A DNA stretch of 64,000 nucleotides from Chlorops oryzae (GCA_020466095.1 CM035807.1:52852752-52916751), one strand, 5' to 3'; shown: positions 42,985 to 55,638, numbered from the stretch's first letter. Translations and numbers: made by a program. The notes: a model not told the origin generated them from the sequence alone.

Positions 42985-43930
42985 TTAATTTAATTGGCTA
43001 TGGGGAATAAATGTCCTTTGCGAGCCCTGATCCAAGAGTGAGACATGTGCGATGGCCTTGGGCAAAAGCAGCTGAGTTTGGCTGTCGGAGACGTGCGCGT
43101 GTGCCGGTGACATGGGGGGGATGCTCACGGAATTCGAAGTCTTCGGTTGCGCAAAAATATGCGCCGGTTGGCTCGTCGGCGACGGGCCCATCTCCGGGGG
43201 AGATGTCAATGGGGGTGAAGAAACTTGGCCATCCGGTGTTGCAGTAGCATTTGGAAAACGCAGCAAGGGATGATGTCGTTGTTGTCACTTCGCGCAGCGA
43301 AAGGTACTTTTGCACTTTGCCTTTAGATGGCCGGCCGAGAGACAGTTTATACATCGATTATGCTGCGAAACAGCTTGAACACGTTCGTCGACCGACATCT
43401 GAAGAAATTGATCACATTGACGCAGAGGATGGTTGCCGCTACATAAAATACACGGCAGTTCGCTCTTGAGTAAGAGACTCGTGTTTTGAAGAATACATTT
43501 GGGTGAAGACTGCAGTTGGAACTTTAAATTGTGTGAATTCGGAATGGCACTCAAGAGCTTTACAGCGGCGTCTGATGAAAGCATTAATTTCTTCCCAGGA
43601 CTGAGGCTCTTGATGTAAAGAACATGATTGCGTTGGGAGAGCATATCTTTTTTCCAATAGCATATTTCGGAGTTGTGCTCTGGCTATAACTTGGAGTTGT
43701 TGACATTCGTCCAAAGCGATCCGAGCACGTGCGACGGCTCCAACACTCCATTCACCTCTTTCACGAGCTACACTGAAGGCATTGTTGACGCATTGCCAAG
43801 CGGTCTTGATGTCCTCAGCAACGATCTCCAGCAGCGACTCCGTCGAAGTCCCTGGATCACAATCAGCCGCATAAAAGCACAAGCCCTTGAGATTTTCTAG
43901 CTCGAAGTTGAAATTCCAATTGGACGTCAT
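42985..43930 (-). pseudogene. BEL-2 gag and peptidase N-terminus, copy 1
   Basis: Starts 'MTSNWNFNFELENLKGL' at 43930. Gag core ('WEEINAFIRRRCKALECH') then zinc knuckles in the form CILCSGNHPLRQC and CINCLSAGHLKAKC, typical of BEL/Pao, and a peptidase-like 'SLLDQGSQRTFI' near 43010. In this copy a 5-bp deletion near 43455 shifts the frame before the knuckles, so the first frame ends at 43439; a further frame change occurs after. The reading ends at TAA 42987-42985 exactly where Gypsy-3 sequence starts. Confidence 0.8.
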
Positions 43931-45490
43931 GATGATCGCAGAAAATTATATGCGTCTTAATCTCGTTGAATTGTATCACGCCGACCACTGCCGGTCGTAG
44001 CGCACTTTAAAATGAAGTATTTACTTTTCACAATCGATGTAATTTGATCGACTCCGTAAGAGTCGAGGTAGAACCAATTTCCGGTCAATGCCTGTCGTAG
44101 CGCACTGATTATGAACTTTCACTTTCGGAACATCCCGCAAACCTGCTTGCAACCCCAAATTCAATGAAATGAATCAAATCGTTTGAATATGTTAAAGATA
44201 TCGCAATAAATTCCGGATTCGAGAATGTTTATTTGTCGCCAAATTTAAATCATAACAATGTCATGCACAAACTGTTAAAAGAGCGCATCGCAGCATATAT
44301 TTATGTGATGTTGTATGCTTATATGCACAGAGATGTTACAGACCATCACAACAACTGAGCCGACATACAAACACGCCTTGCAATTCTTATAGCCCTTGTC
44401 TCAAGAATGCACACTCGATCGGTGATGTTCGATGTGCGCTCGCTACTGCTGAACATGAATGATAGCAAACAGCACACGATGAGGAAACTGACCTACGCAA
44501 TAAGTATAGATGTGCGCATATACATATCTACACGATGAACACCGAGGGCGGTTGACATATGTACGAAGTCGTGTCTTCTTTGATTGAAGTTCGAACGAGA
44601 TTCCAACGAAAAAGGAGTAAGCAAAGAAAGAAAACCGATTCGCGAAGACTTTCAGAGAACCGAAAAAGTAAAAACCCATTCGCTAGGCGGCCGACTCCCT
44701 GTCTTCGGTCTCAACTGAGGGGAACGAGGACACGACAATTAGACTGGGAGTCGCCTGGCTAATTTTTGTTGTTGTCACTCTATTTGCCTTGCAGAAAAAA
44801 CCACCGTTCACGCCAAATAGCAACAGGTACGTTGGCAATGTGAAATGCTGAAGTCGAAGGGAAAGGGATCGTCCACGCTTCTATTACGTGATCTGCTGCA
44901 CGCGCTTTGATCGTCGGTGCCATTGAAAATGTAGCACGGCGTATGAAGGTCAGAGGCGCGGTGCACGTGTCGGATTTGTTCCACCTTTCCAGAAGGATTG
45001 GTCCACCGGAGCCGATTCCAGGCTCCTGGCACGGGATCGCCTAATGTTATTGTCAGGGACAATAAAGGCAAACTTACCTGTATATGATGCTGAGGACGGT
45101 GGATTGGTTCTCTCCTTGTTTTATGTTTGTCGGCGGTTGCGCGACGCGAATTTAAGGTTCTTAATGTTGATCGGTTTTCTGTTTGTTTCGTCTGTCGACG
45201 ATTGCACGACGCGATGAAAAAGTTTGTTTGTTATAAAATCACAAAACAATCGGCCTTCTCGGCGCTTATTGTTCTAAATTTCAGTTTTTTGTTTTGTTGG
45301 TCACTGCACTTGAATAACTTTGAATTTTTTTTTTTATTGAATGCGGAACGGCGAGGCGCGTCTTAGCGGTTGCGATCAAAGACTCTACTAACTTCGCTCG
45401 AGCTCGAGCTGTTGAACCCGAGAGCACAAAACGTTTCGTTGAAACGGTTCGATTAAGGGCTCGCGCCCATAGCGGCTACGGCTACGTCGA
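43931..45490 (-). other. BEL-2 leader and probable 5' LTR, copy 1
   Basis: Non-coding. On the plus strand TGTTATTGTCAGGGACAATA at about 45052 could be the LTR's inner end, with a possible tRNA-binding stretch next to it (GGCGATCCCGTGCCAGG on the minus strand); the outer end would be near 45490, where hAT coding sequence begins. Two CGGTCGTAGCGCACT-like strings lie at about 43994 and 44095. No partner LTR is in the window, so boundaries are provisional. Confidence 0.45.
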
Positions 45491-47245
45491 AAAACGGACA
45501 CTGTCATTCAATGAACTTATGAAATGGTCTATAAACGGCACAAACACAGACTTGCGGAAGTATTCTTCTGGCGAATTTGATTGGGAATTTTCTCTGTGTT
45601 TTTAGCGTTGCACAATTCTAGGCTGTTCGATATTTACTCCAAAAGCATTTGCGATTTCTTCAGCAGCAGCGAAAATTTTTGCGAACTCTGATTCAGCATT
45701 CTCCCGTATATTTTGCACCAACTGAATGAGATCGTCAGCTGACGAAACAGCCGCAGCAAGATCGACGTTTTTACCTTGAAGGTAAATTGTTAGTGGGTGA
45801 GCCATAGAAAATATTTCACCGATAAATACCATGGACACAATAAATGTGCCACTTTTTATGGTGTGATAGTAGCTGAAGGCATTTTTGGCTCTTTCGCCTT
45901 TCCCACATTCTTGAATTTTTTCTAAGCTGTACATAATTGGGAGAGACATTTCTTTAAAACATATAACTGCTTCGAGTCTTTCAGTCCATCTTGTTTCACA
46001 AAGATTCTTAAGACGCTGTCGTTTTTTTGGACAATCCAGAGTTTCAATGGAATCCATCAGGATAGCTTCACGTTAAGCAGATGGCCGAAAGAAGGATATT
46101 ATTTGTTTGATCGATGCAAGGCAGTTTCTGATTAAAGGGACTGAACAAGCTTCACCAACAGCCAAATTCATTGAATGACTTGAGCAATGAACATACAGTG
46201 CAGAAGGATGCTTTTCCCTCACAGCTGCGGCACAACCATTCCATTCTCCACTCATCACAGCTGCCCCGTCGTAGCCTTGAGAAACCAAAAAATTCAAATT
46301 GATCTTTTATTCTTTGCAGACTCCCAACAAAGGAAATGCAAGTCCTCTTCCGCTTGCATCTTCGATGGGAATGAATTTTATAAATTCTTCTCTGAAAACG
46401 ACTGTCCTATCAGTTTTTTCAGTGTAGCGGAAGCATAACGAATATTGCTCTATACCGCTGATGTTGGTTGTTCCATCTGCGAGAATAGTGCAGCATTCGC
46501 TTTTGTTAATCTTCGATACAAGTTTTTCAATAATAATGTTTCCGCAAATCTCAATTTACTCATTTTGAATTTGTGGACTTGTGTATCTTGTTACGCGATT
46601 GTTCAATATTTCGTTGCTAACTAAATGTCCCACTAAAATTTCGTCGCCAACGTTCATACGAAATCGCAACAGAGATCTGAAATTTCCATCGTTATGAGGT
46701 GGAGCCTGTAATGTAATTGGACCATTATCACGGTGTCCTCTAAGAGCGATTTCTTGCCTGCCAAGGAAAATTATCGTGTCCACTATCGACTTTTAAATTT
46801 CGCGATTTGGTTTAATTTTGTTTCTTCTTACAGTATTCAACTGCAAACTGACATTAACTGTTCTTTTTTCTCTGACGTCACTGAAATTTTGTGCCGCAAC
46901 AATTGCATCTCCATGAAATTTTACATCTTGATGGTTTCGAAATTGTTCTTTGGCATCTTTCCACCGTTGGAATGGCTGAGTCACCAAACTTCGAACTGCA
47001 CTATGACCCCCTTTTCCAACTTCTTTCGTAGACCAGCCAAGCAAACTCTTGCAGCCATCTTTCCTGGAACTTCAAATTTCTGGGACCACTGGCTGGAAAC
47101 GCGTGAAACTCTTCCGGTATCCAGCGTTTTTTTCAAAATGCGGTACTTTTCTTCATATGTTAGTTTTCTCTTGAAGTGGATACTAACGTCAGCCAAGTCC
47201 AGATTTTCGTTGATGTCGTCGATCCTTGATCCAATTCTAGATTGA
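45491..47245 (-). pseudogene. ZMYM1-like hAT transposase (DUF4371), copy 1
   Basis: Minus-strand reading with a TTF-type N-terminus ('RKLTYEEKYRILKKTLD', 'WSQKFEVPGKMAARVC', 'FQRWKDAKEQFRNHQD'), DUF4371 core ('DTIIFLGRQEIALRGHRD', 'NFRSLLRFRMNVGDEIL', 'TSPQIQNE'), catalytic region 'ILADGTTNIS' and 'SQGYDGAAVMSG', then 'LCETRWTERLEAVI' and 'RIVQR'. One frameshift near 47040 and in-frame stops at 46793-46795, 46556-46558, about 46308, 46073-46075 and 45602-45604 break it; beyond the last, 'EEYFRKSVFVPFIDHF' continues to about 45490. The C-terminal dimerisation end is cut off by BEL-2. This class could once have mobilised elements like the hAT at 28732. Confidence 0.87.
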
Positions 47246-47670
47246 GACCATAAAACGAATATGGGTTAAGTGACGTGGTTTTTACGTTTCACAATTGAAC
47301 TTTAAAAAAAAAATTTTTGTTTTTTTGATTCAGCAAGCTTTTCTTGCTGAATAATGAGGATAGTTTATATCATTCAGTAATAAGATCTGATCTTACCATT
47401 GCTTGGAATATTTTTCGATACAAGAACCTGTTTCTTTTTTTGTCCATTGCTGGAAGTTTCTTCCACCTCCGCTTTTTGATGTTCTTGAACATTGCTTGTT
47501 CTTGGTCGCTTGATTATCTATTTATCCATTTTGACAAAGGATCGCACATAACCTACAGATATTACTAAGTGTTACATTTTGTAACTAACAGCTTGAAAAA
47601 TTTTATTCTAAAATTGCAATATTTATCGTGGTCCACCCTAAATACTAATTAAACTAGTTTACAGTGGTTT
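47246..47670. other. hAT 5' flank, no gene
   Basis: AT-rich; some minus-strand open sequence ('RPRTSNVQEHQKAEVEET') could be transposase N-terminus, but no terminal repeat was found. Confidence 0.3.
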
Positions 47671-47925
47671 TGTTGCCGAAATCGTGGTCATAGTATTCGA
47701 TCAAGGCGGTATCGGTGACATAAGAATCATTTTAAAAATATTGGCTCTAATATGAAATCAATTATAAGAAGTTACGAAAGAGTTAATTAACATCCTTTTA
47801 CAAGATTTTACACAAAATTGATTGTAGCTCCAAGGCTCGAGCTCGGAAAAATATTTTCAAAATGTTTCTTATGTCACCGATGTCTTATGCCTTGATTCAA
47901 AATTATGAACACAATCGCGGCAACA
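47671..47925. mobile_element. 255-bp MITE-like inverted repeat, copy 1
   Basis: Left arm TGTTGCCGAAATCGTGGTCA... and right arm complement TGTTGCCGCGATTGTGTTCA... agree through GATCAAGGC/GAATCAAGGC and CGGTGACATAAGAA over about 75 bp with several mismatches and a small indel. No target duplication identified. No coding sequence. The outer ends are approximate. Confidence 0.6.
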
Positions 47926-48011
47926 CGCAAAAAGTTTAATTTTGTAAACTTAAGTTATAAATAAATTCATGAAAAAAATTTTCCAAATGATAACTCAAAT
48001 TAGACTTTCGT

Positions 48012-49233
48012 CAACACCTGCACTAAGCGACGGGCAGTAATACACCTATTTGATTGTATTTTATTTTGGGGCGGCCTTAAAGAAGCCGGTCCCTCTCTTT
48101 TAATAAACATCTTTTCTTACACGTCTAGTTTGTGTGTCTCCTTCAAATAAAAATTTTTGTAAGGGACTGGAGTCTGGTTACTCGACTGAGTAAATACCCC
48201 GGCTACCAAAAAAGAGTTCATTACAAAGTCTTGATGCCCATACCAAAAGTCGGACTTTATTCAAATTAAGAAGGATGGAAAAAACCCCTGGCATTGCTGT
48301 ATTCCGAATAAAACGTGAAATTATATTAAGTGGTTTTAATAAGGCATACAATAGTCACCTTGCAACTGGTTCTTAAAAAAATTTTTTTTGGAGGCCCGAA
48401 ATGGACCTTAATATACCAAGCACTTAGAAACAATGAGAAATAAGGCTTTTCACTGCAATTGGCAGCAAGTTAACAACATTATTATCGATAATGCATTGAA
48501 CCTGCACTTGAATATACAACTTTGAGTTTTAAAAATATTATTTTACATAAGAAGAGCTGAGAAGAGTATTTATTTAAATTTTTGATCTCAAACAATATTT
48601 ACAATGAAATCAGATAACAATTTTATCATTTTCTTTAATTGTTCGCACGTTTTTGAGAGCAATCAGAATTCGGCCTTATTAAGACATGGGGTTCCAAATA
48701 TGGCAAAAAAAGGAAAATTTATAAAAAGTCTCAACTGAATACATTTTAACACTTTTTTGTACTTTTTTTACATTTTCGGATAAAGAAGGTTAAATAAAAG
48801 TAATTAAGATCCAAACTCTTTCTAAGTTTAACCAATTTCCGACTTTCCAACGTCTTTAACACGCCTTTGTTAATAGCCCTATAGTTTTAAAGATTCACAT
48901 TTCCCCCTTTTTGCCTTATCACCAAAAATGGGGAAATTTCCATTATCTAGCAGCACTTTAATTGATGAAACCGTTTTTCCGATACGAATTGACAAAGAAA
49001 TAAAAAATATGGTGCGTAAAAAGACAAATGACGAACAAAACCTGGACACCATTCTTTTAAGATTCAATAAACTAAAAAATCGCAAAGAGCAATTATATTA
49101 AATATGATTGAATATCATTGTTTTTTCGATTGTCATTTATTTTTTCTCCTTTTTTTAATTTTTTTCATGGGGAAAAACAAAAATGCGTGGGGGGGAAAAG
49201 CCCCCTCTTGCCCCTGTGGTTGCTACGGCACTG
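48012..49233. repeat. Gypsy-2 LTR tail plus hAT right arm, copy 2
   Basis: Truncated LTR to 48225 followed by AAGTCTTGATG and the hAT right half ending in GTTGCTACGGCACTG at 49219-49233, then GTTACCGG. The LTR body is absent, so this is a duplication product rather than an independent insertion. Confidence 0.9.
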
Positions 49234-50350
49234 GTTACCGGTGGGTTTGGTAGAAACACTGAGCACAAGTGTTGAGCAAAGACGGATGCTATTTCCTCAT
49301 CACTTATTGCCCAATATCCTCTTGAATCCCTTAAGGGAGATTCATGTTCTATGGGTGAATTTTTTATTTTTAAGGCTCGCCATAAAGACTCCTTTGTCGT
49401 GCTATTAGGTGCAAGATTTGAAATGAAATTATTATTTTTCCTGTCTTGGTCTGTTTGAAGAGCGATTTTAAGTTGCTTTGAAGCTGTATTGAGTCAAGCT
49501 TTACTGTCAGGGGACCACTCCCTTCGCAATCTACGTTTTTCTCGCAATTATCTTTCAATATGACTATAAGTATGTTGAATATTTCTAACGGCAGGCTCAA
49601 AGGTTTTAGGGGTGTGATGCTCCGCCGCTGAAAATAATATTGAATTCAGGGTTGCAGCCGCTTCATTGATTTGACTTTCATTACATATTGCATAATCGGA
49701 ATGTATTTGTGTTGCAACGTACTTTTTATAACTAACCCAATTCGTTTTTGAAGTGGTCAGTCTAAAAGGGGGACGTGTTGTTCTTATGTTTTCTGAAATT
49801 TCAATTAGTAGAGGACAATGATCTGAAGACATTTCGTAGCAAATCGACGTCGCAGTACGCGAATTATCAAAGCCTCTTGTAATGGCAAAATCTATGATGT
49901 CTGGTATTTCATTTCGATCTGTTGGCCAATACGTGAGATGTCCGGGCGAAATAAACCCTAGAGTACTGGAGTTATTTATCAGTGTGTTGTATAATTGTCT
50001 ACCCCTTGGAGAGATCAGACGAGAGCCTCAATGGGTGTGTTTTGCATTATAATCACCTGGTGCTAAAAATTTATTTCCAAGGTGTTGAAAAATTCATTAA
50101 AGTGATTTTTGCTGACTGAGAATCGTGGAGGGCAATATATTGCTGACAAAATGAAATTTGCACCACAACTTTGAATAGAAACTGAAGTCGCTTGGAAGTA
50201 ATTTTTTGCGAAATGTTTAATTCTATTACGAATCAATATACCCGTTCCTCCATGTGCTTTCCCATCAGGGTGGTTTTTTTTGTAAACTTTATAGCCTGAT
50301 CACGAAAAATTATTTTTATCTGTTAGAGTTAGGAGTGCACGATCCCTTTT
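49234..50350 (-). pseudogene. Jockey-1 ORF2 5' half, copy 2
   Basis: Same content as 38814-39930: endonuclease motifs ('SSDHCPLLIEIS' in 49832-49548) and the linker into RT, with the same stops. One or two substitutions differ from copy 1. Confidence 0.8.
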
Positions 50351-50764
50351 GTATCTTTTTACGCAGTGTTTTTTCATATAGTGGTTTTAAGTCTCGTTGA
50401 GTTATTGACTCGAATACTACGTCTTTCTTAGAAAGAGATTGTAAGATTGTACGATTAGTGGAATTATAAGTGAGGATTTTAATAACTTTTTTTTATAAAC
50501 TTTCTATAGTAATTACAAAATGCAACAGTTCTTCTTACTTCATCTGAATATTTTGGTGTAAGAAAGTCTTTTAGTACCTTGCATTTTTCTGGGTCACCAT
50601 TATCTGTAATTTTATGACCTAAAAATATCACTTCAATTTTCAGAAAGTCACATTTGGGTGCATTTTATTTTAAATTGTACTAATGTAGTCTTTGAAAAAC
50701 GCGTTCAAGGTTTGAATAATGCTCTGAGATTTTCTTCCCGAAGACTATGATGTCATCTATATAT

Positions 50765-51781
50765 GGGGCATTTCACGTCAAGTGTACCCGCTCAAAAAAC
50801 TTCATACCTGGGATTTCGATGAAACTTGGTGCAAATGTTGCGCTATGAGAGTACATGAATTGTGCAAAAGGAGGAGGATAAATATTGACCGGGTGCCTAG
50901 ATACAGGGTGTTAAACTTTCGGTCCTTTTTGTATTCAAAAAAATCTACGTCTCGCTAATTAGCAAATGAACAAAATAAGATAAAAGATTTTTATAAATTT
51001 TTGTCTGCTCTTTCTGAAAAAAAATATTACAATTCCCAGAAATTATTATTGATGCACAAACAAAACGGTTTTTATTTTTATAAGCAATTTTTCGCCGAAT
51101 GCGACATTTTTGATATTTTTTAAAATAATTTTAAACGAAAGCTGAGCTTTTTTTCTATAAAATGACATGTTAAACAGGATGGGATCTCCAAAACTAACGA
51201 CTCAATGGTGGTGTAGAACCCAGCGCAACCCACGCCCCAAGCACGCAGAAGCCGCTATTATCAACTTGAGAAGTTCAGTAGCCACAGTTGAAAAGCGGCT
51301 TCTGCGGGCTTGGCGCGTGGGTCGCGCTGGGTTCTACACCTCCATTGAGTCGTTAGCTTTAGAGATCCCATCCTGTTTAAGATGTCATTTTATAGAAAAA
51401 AAGCTCAGCTTTCGTTTAAAATTATTTCAAAAAATATCAAAAATGTCGCATTCGGCGATAAGCTTATAAAAATAAAAACCGTTTTTTTGTGCATCAATAA
51501 TAATTTCTGGGAGTTGTAATAATTTGTTTCGGAAAGAGCAGACAAAAATCTATAAAAATCCTTTATCAAATTTTTTTCATTTGCCAATTTGCGAGACGTA
51601 GAAATTTTTGAATAGAAAAAGGACCGAAAGTAAAACACCCTGTATCTAGGCACCCGGTCAATATTTCCCCTCCTCCTATTGCACAATTCATGTACTCTTA
51701 TAGCGCAACATTTCCACTAAGTTTCATCGAAATCCCAGGTATAAAGTTTTTTGAGCGGGTACACTTGACGTGAAATGCCCC
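50765..51781. mobile_element. 1,017-bp palindromic element, copy 2
   Basis: Same arms and centre as 40345-41361, with one visible difference near the centre (CACGCCCCAAG against CACGCGCCAAG). Present because of the duplication, not a new insertion. Confidence 0.88.
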
Positions 51782-52502
51782 ATATATTAAGCATATAGTA
51801 TCTAAACCAGAGAGCGCTATTGTTAACATTCTTTGAAAACTGTTTGATGCTAATTTCAATCCGAACGACATGTCCAATGTAGAGAAATATTTAGGACCTT
51901 CTAGTTTATCGAGAACATCTTTCAATCTTGAAATGGGAAATTTGTTATCAACCAGTTTTTTATTTAGCTGGCAAAGATCAACTACTAATCGCCATTTCAT
52001 TTTCTTGTCCTGAGTCTTTTTTTGGTACTATTAATAAAGGTGAATTATAAGGGCTAGTAACAGGTTGGCTGATAAGTCCCCGGTCTAACAAAGAAAAACA
52101 CATTTTTTTGTCAAAATTCGTTTTTATTATTCAACATAGTTCCCTTCAAGAGCGATACAACGATTATAACGACCTTCCAATTTTTTGATACCATTTTGGT
52201 AGTACTCCTTCGGTTTTGCCTCAAAATAGGCCTCAGTTTCGGCGATCACCTCTTCATTGCAGCCAAATTTTTTCCCTGCGAGCATCCTTTTGAGGTCTGA
52301 GAACAAGAAAAAGTCGTTGGGGGCCAGATCTGGAGAATACGGTGGGTGGGGAAGCAACTCGAAGCCTAATTCATGAATTTTTGCCATCGTTTTCAATGAC
52401 TTGTGGCACGGTGCGTTGTCTTGGTGGAACAACACTTTTTTCTTCTTCATATGGGGCCGTTTTGCCGCAATTTCTACCTTCAAACTCTCCAAAAACGACA
52501 TA

Positions 52503-53783
52503 TTAGGTGTAGTAAAAAGAAATCCATTATTTTTCCAATAGATGGCGTTATTTATCTGCATCTCGCGTTGTATAAGTCCGATCGTGTTCCGCTAGGGGGC
52601 ATTAGAAAGATGACAGTTCCTACTAAAAAAACTTTTTTGACACTTTTTTGATTGATTGATTCAGTTTTGTTTGAGAGCTAGTCAAAGATGGACATCAGCA
52701 AAGAGAAAATTCGCTACATTTTACAGTTTTTCTTCGATAAGGGAGAAAACGCAAGCCAGGCGGCTGAAAATGTGAATAGCGTTTATGGACCTGATACTGT
52801 AACAGCCATCATGCGCAATTTTGGTTTCGTCGATTCCGTTCCGGTAACTTCGATGTCAAGGATGCACCACGCACTGGAAGGCCAATTGTCGAAAATGTCG
52901 ATAAAATCATGGAAATAATCGAGTCCGACCGTCATGTTAGCACTGTTTCGATTGCAAAAGAGCTAAAGATTGCACAAAAAACCGTTTGGAACCATTTGAA
53001 TAAGGCTGGATGCACAAAGAAGCTCGATGTTTGGGTGCCACACGAGTTAACGCAAAAAAACCTCATAGACCGAATTTCCATCTGCGAATCGCTGCTGCAC
53101 CGCAACAAAATCGACTCATTTCTGAAGCGGTTGGTGACTGGTGATGAAAAGTGGGTCACTTACGACAACGTCAAGCGAAAACGGTCGTGGTCGAAACACG
53201 GTGAACCGGCGGAAACGTTGGCCAAGCCAGGATTGACGGCCAGGAAGGTTTTGCTGTGTGTTTGGTGGGATTGGCAGGGAATTATCTACTATGAGCTGCT
53301 CCCATACGGCAAAACTCTTAACTCGGAACTCTACTGTCAACAATTGGACCGTCTGAAGGAAGCAATCGCCCATAAGCGGCCAGCTTTGGCCAATAGGAGA
53401 GGAATTGTGTTCCATCAGGACAACGCCAGGCCACACACATCGATAGTGACTCGCCAGAAGCTCCGGGAGTTTGGTTGGGAGGTTCTTCTGCATCCACCTT
53501 ATAGTCCGGACCTGGCACCAAGTGATTACCATCTGTTCCTGTCCATGGCGAACAATTTTGCTGGTGAAACATTCGCTTCAAGAGAGGCTTCTGAAATTCG
53601 ACTGTCTCAATTTTTTGCTAATAGGAACGAGGGCTTCTATGAGAGAGGCATAATGAAATTACCTTTAAAATGGCAACAAGTTATCGAACAAAACGGCGCA
53701 TATTTGACCTAAATCGGGTCATTCTAACTATCTTAAATAAAGCCCTCAATTTAATGCAAAAATAATGGATTTCTTTCACCTAA
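52503..53783 (+). mobile_element. Mariner-2: second mariner, inserted in the Himar copy
   Basis: 1,281 bp with ends TTAGGTG...CACCTAA and inner similarity AGAAATCCATTATTTTT, flanked by TA at 52501-52502 and 53784-53785. The empty site is preserved in unit 1 (CGACATATAATAG near 42080). It therefore inserted after duplication B, or is a polymorphism of one copy. Confidence 0.95.
52688..53712 (+). pseudogene. Mariner-2 transposase (one frameshift)
   Basis: Starts 'MDISKEKIRYILQFFFDKGE' at 52688; a one-base deletion near 52810 shifts the frame, which is resumed by the frame containing 'VKDAPRTGRPIVENVDKI' and the open stretch from 52909. The rest is intact: 'VWVPHELTQKNLIDR', 'VTGDEKWVTYDN', 'VFHQDNARPHTS' and 'HPPYSPDLAPSDYHLF', giving the DD34D triad, and it ends 'NGAYLT'. 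Subfamily differs from the Himar-like element; not assigned. Only the frameshift prevents full translation. Confidence 0.9.
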
Positions 53784-54687
53784 TATAATAGTCACTGTTG
53801 ATGGTTTTTCCCTTCTCAAGATAATCGATAAAAATTATTCCATGCCCATCCCAAAAAACAGAGGCCATTACTTTGCCAGCGTACCTTTGAGTCTTTCCAC
53901 GCTTCGGAGACGGTTCACCGATCGCTATCCACTCAGCCGACTGTCGATTGGACTCAGGAGTATAGTGATAGAGCCATGTTTCATCCATTGTCACATATCG
54001 ACGCAAAAACTCGGGTGTATTGCGAGTTAACAGCTGCAAACACCGCTCAGAATCATCAACACGTTGTTGTTTTTGGTCAAATGTGAGCTCGCGCGGCACC
54101 CATTTGTCACAGAGCTTTTTCATATCCAAATATTGATGAATGATATGACCAACACTTTCCTTTGATATCTTTAAGGCCTCTGCTATCTCGATCAACTTCA
54201 TTTTACGGTCGTTCAAAATCATTTTGTGAATTTTTTTGATGTTTTCGTCGGTAACCACCTCTTTCGGGCGTCCACTGCGTTTACCGTCCTCCGTGCTCAT
54301 TTCACCACGCTTGAATTTTGCATACCAATCAATTATTGTTGATTTTTCTGGGGCAGAGTCCGGAAACTCATTATCAAGCCAAGTTTTTGCTTCCACTGTA
54401 TTTTTTCCCTTCAGAAAACAGCATTTTATCAAAACGCGAAATTCCTTTTTTTCCATTTTTTTCACAATAACAAAAGTTGCTTCACAAAAGACGCTCTATC
54501 TCACAAACTAATTGACTTACAGACGTCAAATTTTGACAGGAATCATTTGAAGGTTGCCACTATATAAAAATAATATGCATTTAATACTAGCGACGCTATC
54601 TATGTGTCAGACCGGGGACTTATCAGCCAACCTGTTATAATGTTCAATAATGCCTTTGCGTAGCAGTTCTTGAACCTGTTTATTGAT

Positions 54688-55638
54688 TTAATTTAATTGG
54701 CTATGGGGAATAAATGTCCTTTGCGAGCCCTGATCCAAGAGTGAGACATGTGCGATGGCCTTGGGCAAAAGCAGCTGAGTTTGGCTGTCGGAGACGTGCG
54801 CGTGTGCCGGTGACATGGGGGGGATGCTCACGGAATTCGAAGTCTTCGGTTGCGCAAAAATATGCGCCGGTTGGCTCGTCGGCGACGGGCCCATCTCCGG
54901 GGGAGATGTCAATGGGGGTGAAGAAACTTTGCCATCCGGTGTTGCAGTAGCATTTGGAAAATGCAGCAAGGGATGATGTCGTTGTTGTCACTTCGCGCAG
55001 CGAAAGGTACTTTTGCACTTTGCCTTTAGATGGCCGGCCGAGAGACAGTTTATACATCGATTATGCTGCGAAACAGCTTGAACACGTTCGTCGACCGACA
55101 TCTGAAGAAATTGATCACATTGACGCAGAGGATGGTTGCCGCTACATAAAATACACGGTTCCGCAGTTCGCTCTTGAGTAAGAGACTCGTGTTTTGAAGA
55201 ATACATTTGGTTGAAGACTGCAGTTGGAACTTTAAATTGTGTGAATTCGGAATGGCACTCAAGAGCTTTACAGCGGCGTCTGATGAAAGCATTAATTTCT
55301 TCCCAGGACTGAGGCTCTTGATGTAAAGAACATGATTGCGTTGGGAGAGCATATCTTTTTTCCAATAGCATATTTCGGAGTTGTGCTCTGGCTATAACTT
55401 GGAGTTGTTGACATTCGTCCAAAGCGATCCGAGCACGTGCGACGGCTCCAACACTCCATTCACCTCTTTCACGAGCTACACTGAAGGCATTGTTGACGCA
55501 TTGCCAAGCGGTCTTGATGTCCTCAGCAACGATCTCCAGCAGCGACTCCGTCGAAGTCCCTGGATCACAATCAGCCGCATAAAAGCACAAGCCCTTGAGA
55601 TTTTCTAGCTCGAAGTTGAAATTCCAATTGGACGTCAT
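54688..55638 (-). pseudogene. BEL-2 gag and peptidase N-terminus, copy 2
   Basis: Duplicate of 42985-43930 without the 5-bp deletion: gag reads through both zinc knuckles (CILCSGNHPLRQC, CINCLSAGHLKAKC) in one frame to a TGA at 54990-54988, which falls at a knuckle Cys position ('RCAK' then stop, then 'RHHPLLHFP' in the same frame). It then reaches the peptidase-like 'LLDQGSQRTFI' and a TAA. This copy is the better guide to the ancestral protein. Confidence 0.82.

Larger units (their letters stand above)
37594..48011. repeat. Tandem duplication B, unit 1 (10,418 bp)
   Basis: Starts inside the Gypsy-2 3' LTR (CAACACCTGCACTAAGCG) and ends at ACTTTCGT, then repeats head-to-tail at 48012-59720. 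The offset between copies is about 10,420 bp up to mariner-2 and about 11,709 bp after it. Identity is very high by eye, with a few substitutions per kb and a 5-bp indel near 43455. Confidence 0.93.
52060..54635 (-). mobile_element. Himar-like mariner, copy 2, split by mariner-2
   Basis: Same ends as 41640-42932 but interrupted at the TA at 52501-52502. The transposase is cut into 54465-53786 (N-terminus to 'INSDYY') and 52500-52127 ('MSFLESLKVEIAAKRPH' to the end). Other changes include S to N in 'SPDLAPND'. It cannot encode a full transposase. Confidence 0.93.
50351..54687 (-). pseudogene. Gypsy-3 RT fragment, copy 2
   Basis: Duplicate of 39931-42984 with the same internal RT deletion, carrying the palindrome (50765-51781) and the Himar-like element (52060-54635). 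One residue differs in 'SRLEDVL' (here 'SRLKDVL'). Confidence 0.75.

Noticed and set aside
46733..47245. 170-residue plus-strand ORF
   Set aside because: Shadow of the hAT transposase on the opposite strand, where TTF and DUF4371 motifs are clear.
53318..53581. Minus-strand ORFs across mariner-2
   Set aside because: Antisense shadows of the transposase.
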